64,000 nucleotides of DNA from NCBI GenBank assembly GCA_011037195.1, contig JAAEAF010014405.1, positions 186,001 through 250,000 of the forward strand, written 5' to 3'. Each line of letters begins with the position of its first letter. Positions within the stretch are counted from its first letter, which is position 1. This document shows, one piece after another, positions 32,650 through 43,810 of this stretch. A program made the position numbers and the translations under genes. The notes below the pieces were generated by a model. It made no database searches. It was not told the DNA's origin and was given only the letters and a program-made list of their open reading frames with translations. The stretch is from Triatoma infestans (taxonomy: Eukaryota; Arthropoda; Insecta; Hemiptera; Reduviidae).

Positions 32650-32859
32650 ATTTATTTTATTTACTTTTTTTTTATATTTAAGGCGCGCCAACATCTATGG
32701 TCATTGGCGCGCGGAGCCTTCTCAGTGCACTCCCGGCCTCCGGAAGTGAGCTGTAGAGGCTCCTGGGAAGAAAAAAGCTAAGGGTAGCACAGCTGTACTC
32801 GAACCCGGGTCCTCCGCGTGGGAGTCCAGTACGCTAACCACTTAGCTATTCCCTTCCCA
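32650..32859 (-). mobile_element. tRNA-derived SINE, family A, copy 3
   Basis: The minus strand begins GGGAAGGGAATAGCTAAGTG. The A/B boxes include GGGTTCGAGTACAGC. The body ends in GCGCGCCTTAAATAT and an A-rich tail. A 10-bp duplication, GTTTTTATTT, flanks it (32640-32649 and 32860-32869). The middle block with ACAGTGTT is deleted compared with copy 1. Confidence 0.88.
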
Positions 32860-33363
32860 GTTTTTATTTTTGATTAAAAAATATCAAACCAATTCATATT
32901 TGACTTTGGCCAATGATATCAAGTGTTTGAATGAAATAATTCTCAATGGGTTAATCCGGCAGCAATTCGCTGGCTAGCCTTCCTATTTGAATGGGTCCAT
33001 AATTGGCAGTAGATACTGTTGCAACCATCCCCACCCTTGCACACAAAATACATACTACATGTTATTGTGTGTGTATACATTATTACTATTATAACTATTG
33101 AATCAATATTATTATAACGTATTACAACGTATGTCTATATCACTGATCGGAAATTTGCAGTTACCAAATATGTTTGGTTGGAATTTAAGCTGTACAATTT
33201 GGAGTGATTAGTGAATTAATAACTTTATCTGCATTGTTTCCTTATATATATATCTAACCTAAATACAAACATTCTTTTAATTTATTCGAGTTTAAATATT
33301 GTAAGCCCAGTTCTCAGATTTTATTTTATTTTTTGCTCTTTGAAGGAAGTATTTCTTTGAAAT

Positions 33364-34178
33364 GAGGTAAATATTTCAAAAAACAACTTTCGGTTTTTTG
33401 TGAGAGAATCCTTTCGAAGACTGGACTAGCTGCAAGTGGCAGGGAGTTGGAGTTTGCCATTTTAAGGATAACCCAAAAGCAAATAGGTTTATTTGCGACA
33501 AGAAAACCCTTGTCTGGATCTGAATGGACGAACATCATAAAGCTCAATACAAATTGCGCCCCTCTTCGCACTGTTCCTGGAGTCGGCAGACAGTCTGCGG
33601 GAGCTGTTGGACCCCTCTGTCGCAGATGCGTCAGAGAGCCTGAAACACCAGCCCATGTGCTCGGTACATGTCCGAATAACATGCTCCTAATAACCCGACG
33701 CCATCACAGAGTGAAGCACGCTATTATGGATTCGCTGTATCAACGGGGCTTTACGAGCTTTGAGGAAGTTTATGCCATCGATACGGACGGTTCAGTCAGG
33801 TATGCTGACAACGTGACCTTCCAGGGAAACAGCGACATTGCTTTTGTTTTGGACCTAACGGTCAGATACGAAAGTAATGATCCGAGTCAAGCGGAGAAGG
33901 TATACGAGGAAAAGTGCAAAATTTACGAGAAGTGTATTCCCCACTTCAAAGAAAAATTTAGAGACCAGTTTGGAGATAGGGTCTATAGGGTGCAGAGCCT
34001 GTGGTTTGGCTCGAGAGGTGTCATCCCAACGGAGACGTCCGACTTTTTGGGTAGCGTTGGCATCAGCCTCGATGACTTGCTTCCGATTGTGGAGGAAGTT
34101 ATTGTTGACTCCCTGGGCATAATATCCCAGCACTTGTTGGAAATGTTTCATATATTTAAGTATGTTTTGGCTTTGTAA
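33364..34178 (+). pseudogene. R2-type LINE C-terminus, second copy
   Basis: A long frame of about 270 codons without a stop. KTGLAASGRELEFAILR and KPLSGSEWTNIIKLN come first, then the zinc knuckle CRRCVREPETPAHVLGTC (same C-x2-C-x8-H-x4-C spacing as the other copy). RRHHRVKHAIMDSL follows, then the nuclease region with VRYADNVTF, FVLDLTVRYESND and EEKCKIYEKC, then LWFGSRGVIPTE. The Pro of DPT is Leu here. The protein runs a few residues past the end of the other copy (EMFHIFKYVLAL). No reverse transcriptase remains upstream. The two copies face away from each other and differ too much to be one recent duplication. Confidence 0.85.
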
Positions 34179-34262
34179 TATCCTGACTACTTCAGTCACG
34201 CATGAGGTATCTGAAATTATTTTCTTTTTATTATTGGATACTTTACTTAATAATCAAATGGT

Positions 34263-34463
34263 TTAAACATGTCTATTGACTGATTGGTACGCTGTATCAT
34301 CTAGCAATTCAACATCGTTGAGCAGCCTTGCTTCACTGAAGTATTTCTCTCTATTAAATTTAAATTTATTCATCTCTGAAATCTGTTTTCTCTTCAAAAG
34401 AGAATTATCCCATTTCTCACTATGGGAATCTAGCCCATCTTTGAGTAATTTATAAATGAACAA
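34263..34463 (-). CDS. Open frame of unknown origin
   Basis: A minus-strand frame, stop at 34263-34265, whose composition looks more like coding sequence than its neighbours do. Charged residues are frequent (KWDNSLLKRKQISEMNKFKF, then REKYFSEARLLNDVELLDDT) and low-complexity runs are absent. It has no ATG at its start and matches no family I recognise. It could be a terminal exon or part of an element. No clear splice acceptor was seen. Low confidence. Confidence 0.2.
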   Translation of the reverse strand: MFIYKLLKDGLDSHSEKWDNSLLKRKQISEMNKFKFNREKYFSEARLLNDVELLDDTAYQSVNRHV

Positions 34464-34679
34464 ATCTTAAATTAAATGTTGAATATGTGGTTGGGTCCGT
34501 CTTTGCTGCATCATAGCTTGGCTTCAATGTTTTGGTTCTGACCTGTGTCGGTCTTTCAATCCATTGTCAAAGTAAAGTTTACAATCAATTCGTTTGGAGA
34601 GATGACTTCAACTATATGTTTATATCACAAACGACACTGGTTGGATTATATGTTGGGAGGTTATTATACTAACCTAACG

Positions 34680-35122
34680 CTACTAAGGAATGCTACTGTT
34701 GCCCCAAAACTCTCCAAAAAAAAAATCAGTTTTCCAAGAAAAGTATTTCAAACAAAAGTGATATGTATTTATGTGTGTAGATAGTATACGAATTTTAGAG
34801 AAAAAATGTTGGAGCCGTTTTCGGTAAAATCACGAAAAACTGAAGAAAAAGAAAACAGTAAAGTGCATTTCCGGTTGATGATGAATTTACCCAAAATCTT
34901 CGTGTCTGATGCGGTGGTAGTACTCTAAACGGAATACCAAGATTGAGTTTCTTGAGGACTTTTCGTTTTTGAAATACGTATTCTGCTCTTATACACCATT
35001 TGCTAAAAAACATTTTTTTTTCGTATTCAGGGGACCGCTAAACACGTATTCCCGGTGAAAACTTAGTTTTGAAATCTGGCACGATCACCGTACTTCTTCT
35101 TACTCTAGTATTAAGAGAAAGT
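34680..35122 (+). repeat. Rep1 fragment, 3' half
   Basis: Follows the last Rep1 unit: GGAGCCGTTTTCGGTAAAAT, CGAAAAACTGAAGAAAAAGA, a CCGGTTGATG landmark near 34872, ATACACCATTTGCTAAAAA, TATTCCCGGTGAAAACTTAG, and the closing TATTAAGAGAAAGTAA. Confidence 0.75.
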
Positions 35123-36189
35123 AATAGATATCCCTCCCCCTCGTATGATAGATAAAATACGAGTATATACGAAAATAGTAGCATTATCATATTTTGATAG
35201 AATTGTCTTATATTATCAAATTATATGAACAAATAGAATAAAATGAATATATTAGAATAATATAGAAAAATCTGATCAAGATTCAATAATTCTTGGAGAA
35301 GAGAACGAATAGAAATTTGTCTGGCAGCCAGTAGTAGTGGGTGTGTAGGTAAATGTATATATATATTCAAGTTATAGTTCTTTGCACGTCCCAGTCCTGA
35401 TGATGTCTCATACTTATACTGATGACAACAAAGTAATTTGTTATCTTTCGTTATTCTTTCTTTTCTTTTACTAACAAAACCAAAAACAAAAAAGAAAAAA
35501 AAAGTCTGATATGAAATCCCCCCCCCCCTATCGCAAATTTTCAGGTTTAACTTGTCAATTTTTCTTTAAATTGGAAGTTTTTACAGTATTTTAAATTAGC
35601 CTTTATGTTTAGAACAAGTCTCAGAACCCGTATTCCCGGTAATATTCAGTTTCGAACTTTTGACACGTTCACAATATTAATCATTCAGCATTGTATTTCT
35701 CCTGGAATCTCATATATTTCAGGTGGGACTTCGATTTCCAGTTTCTAACGATAATGCCATTACATTTTTTTTACATTATAGCTAGAATTAATAAATTAAT
35801 AGCTATTTATTTGACAAAAGATAAAGTGCTACTCTTAAACACTTGAATTCAGGTTTGCTCATAATAACGTAACCTTTAAAACAGGGGCAAGATGCCGTAC
35901 GCGAGGCTTTGTATCCGACCAGTTAGTCTAATATTACATTCTAAAAATCCAACAATTACTGGGGATTAAAACAGAAAAACTTCTCTCGTCTAAAAAAACT
36001 GTTGTCAAATTATGAATGTAATTGTTTGTTGTGGTGTAATTGTCTTAACAATTGTCTAGTAATTGTCTTAACGTATAACAATTTCTAAACTTATTATATT
36101 TTTTAAAATAAAAATTGTTGAAAATTTCAAAATTTAAATGCTAGTATAACAGTTAATATAAATCGTAAAATCCGAAACACATTTGTTAG
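35123..36189. other. Unassigned AT-rich DNA with Rep1 scraps
   Basis: Short Rep1-like pieces appear near 35610-35710 (CGTATTCCCGGTAATATTCA). The rest is unassigned. Confidence 0.4.
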
Positions 36190-36640
36190 TGTGTGTAATC
36201 GTTTCAAATTTTCAATATCGAGTTTTCACCGGAAATATACCCCTGAGTACAAAAAAAGTGGTTTTTAGAAATTGCTGTGTGTGTGTGTGCGTGTGTGATC
36301 AGCATAGCTCAAAAACGAAAAATTGTAGAAAATTTAAAATTGACATTCCATGAGGGCATTACCATGGAATCCGACACGAATTTACCTGTCAAAATTTCCT
36401 CAACCGGAAGTACCACTTTACTGAATAGGTTTTCCTAACATGTAAATAATATTAATTAGAATAGAATATATTGTAAAAATTCTGATTTTAAAGAAAATCG
36501 ATATACAGGAAGTGCGTTTTTACCGAAGTTTGTTCAATTTACTACGATTTTATCCATAAAGACATTTCAAATGTTCTATATGGAGTTTTCACCGGAAATA
36601 TACCCCTGAGTCCTATTTGTTACACTTTGAGACCTATCAT
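36190..36640 (-). repeat. Rep1 fragments, inverted
   Basis: The reverse of the 3' end (GTTTTCACCGGAAATATACC), a GT tract at 36275-36296, the ATAGCTCAAAAACGAAAAAT block, and CAACCGGAAGTACCACTTTA. A second end-like piece begins near 36580. The intact stretch at 36355-36425 serves as the reference for the interrupted copy at 50320-50720. Confidence 0.7.
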
Positions 36641-37215
36641 TTGGGAACTTTTTTCCGAGAAAGTTAATTTAAGAAAGTTTTGGGAGAGGGGGAATGTATG
36701 GTTTCCTTAAAAAAGTCATTTATTAAGTTTAGATTCTCCAACCGATATAAAATTGAAGTCAAGCAAATATTTATTAAAAATTATTAGTGTGAAGAAAATA
36801 CATATATAGCTGTATGTATATATACAATTGTTTGGCCCTTTGCTGCGTTTGAGTTTGAGACCCCGTTATTTAAAAAAATTAAAACAAATATTTAATTTAA
36901 GAAAACTTCTACTTCAATATTAATTAATTAATTAATTTTGAAATTAGATCCAAACCTTAAAATTTGTTTAATTTAAAGGTGGTGGTAAACACATTGTTGA
37001 CTTTTAAACTCTATAGATTAAAAGTATAACTTTAGCCACTGATTTTAGTGGAGTAATTGTTAATTATTCAACTGTTGTAGAAAAAAATTACCAGCAGTTT
37101 GAGAAAGTAATGAATAGTATATGTTTTTTCGTAATTTATAATTTAAATATATACTAAACCCGCATGACCTCTTTGTCTTGAGTTCTATACTATCTAAAAT
37201 AATATACGGCACCTT

Positions 37216-37252
37216 TCATCCGACTGGTTTCGCACGCTCGCTCATTATCGAT
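37216..37252 (-). ncRNA. Degraded hammerhead motif
   Basis: The minus strand has CGATAAT in place of CTGANGA, then GAGCGAGCGTGC as stem II region, then CGAAACCAGTC. The GAAAC and the AGTC end are kept; the core is not. Confidence 0.28.
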
Positions 37253-37302
37253 ATATCGTGTTATAAAAGGGACTTGGACAGAGCAAAATCATTTTACACA
37301 CT

Positions 37303-37333
37303 CTGTTAGGTGAACATCGGTAACTGGTTGATA
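37303..37333 (+). ncRNA. Strongly degraded hammerhead motif
   Basis: TTAGGTGAACATCGGTAACTGGTTGAT keeps only the outline of stem II and the CTGGTT cleavage region. Listed because it is the partner of the minus-strand motif. Confidence 0.2.
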
Positions 37334-37699
37334 AAAACCACAAAAAGAAGCAGCCTTTAATGGATAAAATCTTTAATTGTTTGATATATTACAATTTTTT
37401 TTTCTCTACATTAATTAATATATTATTAAGAATTTGGCACCAGTAAAGGTTCAGTCGTGTTCAAAAATATGAACTACTACTCTGTTATGGTTGAGCAGCA
37501 ACGGATTTGATTACTGATCTGCGGCTTGAATTTAGATTATGTATTTTCTAAAGCATGTTGCTTACCTTATACTTCTGTGAGTGGTAGTTGCCACTTTTAT
37601 AACATTCTGAATCAAACCCGTTCGCTTCCTAATGGCAGAAACTTTTGGTCATACGGCTCCTTGGGATTTTTTTTTTATTATATACATATATATATTTTT

Positions 37700-37830
37700 G
37701 TAATTTGAGGCGCCTCAACAACTGAGGTTATTTGCACCTGGAGCCTTCTCAGAGCAGTGGAGAATGCTCCAGGTGCAAATTTTGTGTTGCTAGTCCAGCA
37801 CACTTTCACTAAGCCAATCCCTTCCCTAGT
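37700..37830 (-). mobile_element. tRNA-derived SINE, family A, degraded copy 4
   Basis: The minus strand starts GGGAAGGGATTGGCTTAGTG. The tRNA-like part is largely lost and the middle is rearranged (a repeated CTGGAGCATTC-like piece). The end GAGGCGCCTC and the AT-rich tail remain. No clean target duplication was seen. Confidence 0.65.
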
Positions 37831-38594
37831 TGCCTTATAAATCGAATTTAACAGAAATTTTATAAACTATTATTTCTTTGAATTGTGTCAGATCTTGAAA
37901 TTAGCTTTCTTAAAAAAAAAAGCAACAAATATTTATTTAAAAAAAAAGTAAAAGTGTGGGGGGGAGGATCTTTAAACTCTTCATCTGTACAGCGTAAATA
38001 TTTTTAAATGGAAAAATGTTTTTAGTAAAAAAAGTGGCAAAAGAAAAAAACCTGGGAAAACTTCATTTAAAAGTAACTTAACCGCTATTTAAAGAGGAAA
38101 CTCTTGGATGACGATCCAAATTTAATTGAATGGAATTAAAATTTTTGTGGCTTTCCCACCGTCTACCTTTTCCTCTCTTATCACTCCACATTAGAAAATG
38201 TCAGTGAGAAATATAATAAATATAAAAAAAAAAGTGATGTTATAAATCGACTCAATTAATCAATCAATTTTATTATTTTTGACATCGATTTATCTTTGGG
38301 AAAAAAATCTTTGATAGAATTAATTAACAAATCTGGAATTTCACAATCATACAACTTTCTCTTGCTGCAGTTAATTACAATAATTATAAAACTGACTGAA
38401 ATTATTATTATTATTATTTTTTTTTAAACACGGATATTTTAAAATTTGGAAGGGATGTGTTTGTTTATCTGTGCTTTATTTTTTTTTCTGGAATTTTAAG
38501 TTTTCATCATTTAAAATGAATTCATTGTTAATTGGACATTGTAATGAATTCTAATGCATCTTATGAATGTGATTTCTGTCCCTTATGAATATGT

Positions 38595-39430
38595 TTAAAT
38601 CCTAAGTGACGGGGCTGGGGCTGCCGTCTATTTTGAGACGGGTGCCTCTTGGTGAGTGGGCCACCATTTTCCATGCTAAGGTATATGCAATTCTTTGTTG
38701 TATTTTGGCTGAGAGGGTGCGTAACACTAATTTAAAGGGTGTTTGCTCGAACAGTCAAGCTGTGTTGAAGGCGTTTAGTTCATGTGTCTTCACTTCCAGA
38801 TTGGTGTTGGAATGTTCTAAAAGACTGGAATATCTTTCTTTACTGAAGGATGTGCTTCTGGTCTGGGTTCCAGGTCACATGGGAATTTTTGGGAATAAGG
38901 AGGTGGATAGGCTTGCCAAATTAGGCGCCTCTCTCCCTTTCATTGGTCCCGAGCCTGCTGCTGGTGTGCCTTCTGGCACATGTCTGTTAGGCTTCCGGAC
39001 ATGGATGACCTCACATCCCGGTGTCTTTCACGGACCTCTCTCAGGCATCTGGTTGGCTTCCTCATTAGGCGTTGTGGTTTAAGGAGAAGACATCTCTATA
39101 CAATGGGACTTATGCCTGACCCTCTTGTAGAGTTTGTGAGAAACACCCACGGAAGAGGAAACAGCCATGCATCTAATGATGGATTGTTTGGGTTGTGAGG
39201 AGATTAGGTTTAGGACCTTCGGCCCGAATAGGATATCGGTAGAGGATCTTAATGTATGTCCTTTTAAGGTTTTGGTCCGATTTGTTCAGTCTGTGGCAAA
39301 ACTTAGATATAAGAAATATAAAACTTAAATTAAGAGATATCAAGAGTGCATTTACCTCACCTTTTATAAACGTGCAATGCAAGTTAGAGGAAATTAGAGA
39401 AATGTTTTTATAAAACTGGGGGTCCGACAA
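38595..39430 (+). pseudogene. I-like LINE 3' end (family A), RNase H relic
   Basis: SDGAGAGAAVYFETG-like start (about 38605), then EWATIFHAKVYAILC, where Lys replaces the catalytic Glu, then GVCSNSQAVLKAFSS, where Asn replaces the third Asp. SRLVLECSKRLEYLSLLKDV and LVWVPGHMGIFGNKEVDRLA complete the domain, then GASLPFIGPEPA. In shifted frames a C-terminal zinc knuckle (C..C, H...C near 39125-39190) and a VLVRFVQSVAKLRYKKYK tail follow. Two of the RNase H catalytic residues are substituted and the frame is broken, so the enzyme is dead. It is collinear with the minus-strand copy at 10129-10935. Confidence 0.8.
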
Positions 39431-39648
39431 TAAGGTTTGATCAAAATCGGTCTACTAGAAGTACCACTTTTCATGAATGGACGAATGGATTTTCCAGTTT
39501 ATTGCAATTTTCTAGAAAATGGTTTTAAAGATTTTCTTTAAACTTTGCATATACACTTACATGAATATATATAGATCTGTGCACTTTTGTTTGAAACTTT
39601 TTTTAGGGAAAATTCATTCAAGAGGGGAAAGTTGGGGTTAGTTTTCCT

Positions 39649-39726
39649 CTAAAGTGCCATTTCAATTTATTACAATACTATTCGAATCAATGAATAGTAT
39701 TATAATAAATTGAAATGGCACTTTAG
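39649..39726. repeat. Near-perfect 35-bp hairpin
   Basis: The left arm (39649-39683) and right arm (39692-39726) are reverse complements except for one base. The loop is the eight bases GAATCAAT. The arms derive from the CACTTTAG...AATTGAAATGGC part of a Rep1 unit, so it is an inverted duplication of part of that repeat. The predicted RNA would be a 78-nt stem-loop of pre-miRNA size. Confidence 0.9.
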
Positions 39727-42700
39727 ATCACTATATAATAACAATTGCTTTTTAAATGTGACGCCAAAATACCTAGTTTGAAGAAAATCGGCTCACCGGA
39801 AGTGCAACTAGTAAATGAATTTTTTTTTAAGCTTTTGCTACTTCCTGTGTAATGATACCAAATGGTTTCATTAAACTTGGTTTACTAATACATACAAAGA
39901 CCTAGCTGGTGTGGGCTTGGTGTACTGCTTATAAGCATGGAGTTGTAACTGGTAGTTCCGCGTATAAGTGCTAAATTTTATATTCGTTTAAAAAATGTCA
40001 CGTAATTTGGTCCACCTAAGTTGGACATTAAGCCCGCCTAAAAAAATACGTATTACATTACTTTATTATTACTTTTACAGAGACCTTTACTTTTTTCATA
40101 ACAGTTTGTTTGCAATACGTTTGTTTGCCATACTTTTCCGAGTAAATTCATTTAGGAGACTTTTGTGGGAGTCGGAGGTAATTCTTTCTTCTTAAGTTCG
40201 ATTACAAATTTACTATACGACTCTATAGACATCTGTATAATATTAAGTAGATAATATTGGCTGGAATATTATTTCATTACTATCACCAATAACACTTCAT
40301 TTCAGACGACTATATTCTACATAACATTGACACAATAGACACATAATATGGAGCCGTAATAGATATTTTAAATTGAGTGGATTGGCTTTATATCCACAGT
40401 ATCTGAACATCTGACATCAAAGATGGAAGGGCTTACATCAGAACTTACTATGTTTTGGTGTATTAATTAGAATTTAAACCTTTTTCTCACCTTATCGTTA
40501 AGTACAACTTCATATCACGAAGAAATTTATTGAGGAGTCTTAGCGAAATGAAATCGAAACGAGATCCTGGCGTAAGGCGGTACAACTTCCTAGCCTAATT
40601 CTTTAATAATTTCCAATAGTTTGTAAGAGAATTTACGCCATATATTTCGACATTCTTTTTTTTGCATATGTGTATAAAGTTGACGCACTTTTACCTTAGT
40701 TTTATGCAACAATTAATTGTGAATTGATGACGTCCATAATAATTGTTAAATTAATTTATTTCGCCAATATACAACTGTCATCAAGCAAAAATTAAAGAAA
40801 CTGCTCTTTAATATGGGAGAAATAAATAGAAAAAGAAAGTACCCTTTCAGAAATACGATTGATTAAATAAAAAAATCTCATAAATTCCTACAATAAAGAA
40901 AAAATACCACTGGAGGGAGGTGAAAAGTGAACAATTCCTGTGGGAAATAATTTTACAAGAATAAAAGAGCAGAGAAAACAAATCTGTTTTTTCTAAATTA
41001 ATAAAACTTCAATTTTTTTTCTTTGTAACACTTTGAATTTCCAAGATGAAATTTTCCAAAAAGTAACAGTAAATAAATTGGATTTAGCAATTATATTTTC
41101 AATAATGAACATTTTGTTAAAGATGTTAGGCCTTTTTTTTTTCTTTTTTATTGTAGCTTGTAATTAATTTTTTATATTAAACGCAAATGATTGAAGTGTC
41201 AGTCTTTACGGTTTTTTGATTGAATGAGGTTACTATAGTTGATGAATAATCTGAATTTCTTAAAATAAAAAGGCGAACTTATCACTTGACAGTGAATGGT
41301 TGGTAATATCGTAGTAAGAGAATGAGTATTCAGTAAGTAAAGAAACAAATGCCGATGTTTTTAATGTGACTTACAAAATGAATTTCTCAGTTCATCTATT
41401 TTTCAACATATTTTCCTAATAATACATTCACGCACCTGTCCCCCATCTCTCTACTAATTTTTTTTTTTATGTCGGCGGGAAAGAAAGCTTTTTTCTTGAT
41501 GTATGAGCGATTTTTGCATAATTGTTTTCGTCATTTCATTGCAACTTGATATTCCGAGGAGATTCCTTGAGCAAACTCGACGAAATGACGTAACCTAATT
41601 CTTCTAGTTTCAAGTATTAGTTGTATGCTTGTATAATATGTAGAAGAGAAAGTGTATTCAGTCATATGTCTGTCGCTTTGTTTCTCTTACATGAGCGCCG
41701 GGCTATAACCGGTTATTGGTAATTCATCCTTTCCTACTAACTTCACTGATTACTAATTCTGTCCATCTACTCTTTTCTATCTGTCCTCTCACTCACTTCC
41801 CTATACTTCATTCCTGCTTATTTCCAAAAATATTTACATCATCTTTTCTAACCCATTCGTCTCGCTCTACTCCCATGCTTCCTACGCTCTAATACTTCAC
41901 TTATGCTGTTGAGTATGTGCGAGACACTTGTTTTCTACAATTTATTGCTTCTTCTGTTGGTGTTGTTTATTTAAACCTGCTTCCTTCATTTTGCATCTGA
42001 GCATCTGAGCATGAATTACTATCTGCTTCTTCTTGGTCTGACTAAACTCAGCTATACACATATCTTAACACATAAACCACTGGTACACGCATCTCCCAGC
42101 TGAAAATTTAGCTTTCCTCAGATTCTACTCTCTTTGCATCTCCTCTTCGCTAGATGAGTCAGAACATTTATTATTTCATTCTTTGTTTATTATTATTATT
42201 TATCATTTATTGTGTATTTGCTACGCGCCTTTATTATTTTCGCGTCTACTACATGCCCCTCTATCATCCCAACTTCTGCGTACGCTTCCGTGAGCGTACA
42301 AAGTGAATGATCTTCTTTGCTCTGCAAACATGATTGCTTATCGCTCTCACTTTATTATATCCACCCATTCTCCTTAAATATGATCTTCACGCGTGATTCA
42401 ACTGATTGGTCTTCGCGCAATTGAAAAACACTTATTCACTTTTGAATTGATCAACCTAAGTGTAGAAGTTCACACAGATAATAACACTTATACCGTATTG
42501 TTTGAGTATTCGAGAGTAAATTTCAGATATTTCCAACGTCTTCGAAACTAAAAATCATACCATTCAACGTTTTTTGGTCAAGGCTTCCCATCGTTGAATG
42601 AGTATTAGAGGTTATGGATACTGAATGGTCAAGTAGCAGCTTTAAACTGATTACAAAAATGGTGAATTGGAACTAAGTTATTCTTGAAAATAGATATTTT

Positions 42701-42765
42701 TTGATTTGCAGTTTTCTTTGCGTCACAGCAAATCAGAGATTTCTTTTTACCCATTATTTCCTTCT
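39727..42765. other. Unassigned DNA, no gene seen
   Basis: About 3 kb. A Rep1 scrap lies at 39770-39900 (GAAGAAAATCGGCTCACCGG). The part at 41690-42420 is pyrimidine-rich on the plus strand and somewhat richer in GC, but carries no motif or long frame I recognise. Confidence 0.4.
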
Positions 42766-42781
42766 TCATATAGTGATTAGC

Positions 42782-42818
42782 AATCGGTTTCGTGCTTTCG
42801 CCTATCATCAGGAATATC
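42782..42818 (-). ncRNA. Hammerhead-like motif
   Basis: The minus strand reads CTGATGA, T, AGGC-GAAA-GCAC, GAAACCGATT. The core heptamer and GAAAC are intact. Stem II retains about two pairs, and the self-complementary stem III is altered from CCGG to CCGA. Confidence 0.38.
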
Positions 42819-42911
42819 TTAATAAACACTTTGATAATGTTACTAGGCTAATAAAGTGACAATATACACAAACACAGATGGTTATATGATAGTATTATCA
42901 CTCGGTTTATC

Positions 42912-42953
42912 AAGACAACTTGATTATGAGTGAAAATACGAAACTGGTCGATG
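42912..42953 (+). ncRNA. Hammerhead-like motif, degraded core
   Basis: TTGATTA, T, GAGTGAAAATAC, GAAACTGGTC, GATG. GAAAC and the GGTC cleavage region are intact; the core has the same two changes as the motif at 3893. Confidence 0.35.
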
Positions 42954-43540
42954 TTTACAAAAAAAAGCTAAAAATCTGGGGGGAAAAGGCATGTATTGTT
43001 TTCCAGCAATATGGTCCCATGATGTTGTATTGTTTATAGAGAGTGTCGCATAAAACCAAATCAACTGTGACCAATGAAAGATCTATTGTGACTCCATTTG
43101 GTGTGTGTGTGTGTGTGTGTTTGTATAAAGAATGTAGTCGTTTATAAAGTGTGTATGAGTATCTGTGGGGTGGTGAGCTACAATTTGCCTAATTGGTATG
43201 GCTAAACCTCTTGTACTTTCACATATCAATTGTCTGTATGAATGTTTAGGATCTCAGTGTAAGTGTGTAATCCCTGAAGATCCCTAAAGGAATGTGTCGT
43301 CCACTTCTACTCGAGATATTACGATAAAATTCTATGAAACTTAGCGCCAATATCCCCTAAATGTCGATTTGCAATATGTAAAAGACAAAAATATGTAAAT
43401 GTGAAATTTCGAACAAATATAAATAGGATATAAATAGAGTGAATTTTTGCGATAAGAATAGTCTCTTGAAACTTATTTGCATACAAATAATCATAAAGGT
43501 GTTTTTTAATCTGAAATCTTGTTTGTAATATAAGTTAAAA

Positions 43541-43801
43541 AAAAAAAGTCTAAAGCGCAACAGCCCATAAAGGACCAAAGTTTGCTAGGCGGCGATTTTT
43601 ATTGGGGAGGAGCGAGTGGTAAGCACGCCGTGGTTCCCTCGCCGTTTAGTTCTGACCTTCCTAGATGCGCTACCGAACTAGCTTCCCACTTTTTCTTACG
43701 ATGCTGGGTCAACACCGACTTTGGCCCCACGGGAATCGAACTCTAAATTCTCGCACCAAAGGCGAGTGCACTAGCCACTAGACCAACGCGAGAGAAATAA
43801 A
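43541..43801 (-). mobile_element. tRNA-derived SINE, family B, copy 2
   Basis: On the minus strand it begins CTCGCGTTGGTCTAGTGGCT, with B-box-like GTTCGATTCC, AAAGTCGGTGTTGACCCAGC and GGGAAGCTAGTTCGGTAGCG, and ends in a T run. It matches the copy at 14376. A 9-bp direct repeat, AAGTTAAAA, flanks it (43532-43540 and 43802-43810), though its A-rich end makes the exact border uncertain. Confidence 0.88.
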
Positions 43802-43810
43802 AAGTTAAAA

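Larger units (their letters stand above)
37200..37370. mobile_element. Degraded Penelope-like inverted pair
   Basis: A minus-strand hammerhead-like block (37216-37252) and a plus-strand one (37303-37333) face outward. The right one is followed by AAAAACCACAAAAAGAAGCA, the tail also seen at 4060 and 26745. Spacing and layout match the pair at 3850-4115. Confidence 0.45.
42770..42980. mobile_element. Degraded Penelope-like inverted pair
   Basis: A minus-strand hammerhead-like block at 42782-42818 and a plus-strand one at 42912-42953 point outward. The plus-strand one is followed by TTTACAAAAAAAAGCTAAA, a decayed form of the CCACAAAAAGAAGCAGG tail. Same layout as the pairs at 3850, 37200 and 50346. 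Confidence 0.5.

Noticed and set aside
31025..34200. A GPA2 gene next to GPB5
   Set aside because: The two hormone-subunit genes are neighbours in many animals, but no frame with the GPA2 cysteine pattern was seen on either strand near the GPB5 exon.
35395..35450. A further hammerhead motif (CCTGATGATGTC ... GATGACAACAAAG)
   Set aside because: The core heptamer and a GTC/GAC pairing are present, but GAAAC is replaced by AACAAAG and no closing stem I is seen. Too weak to count with the others.
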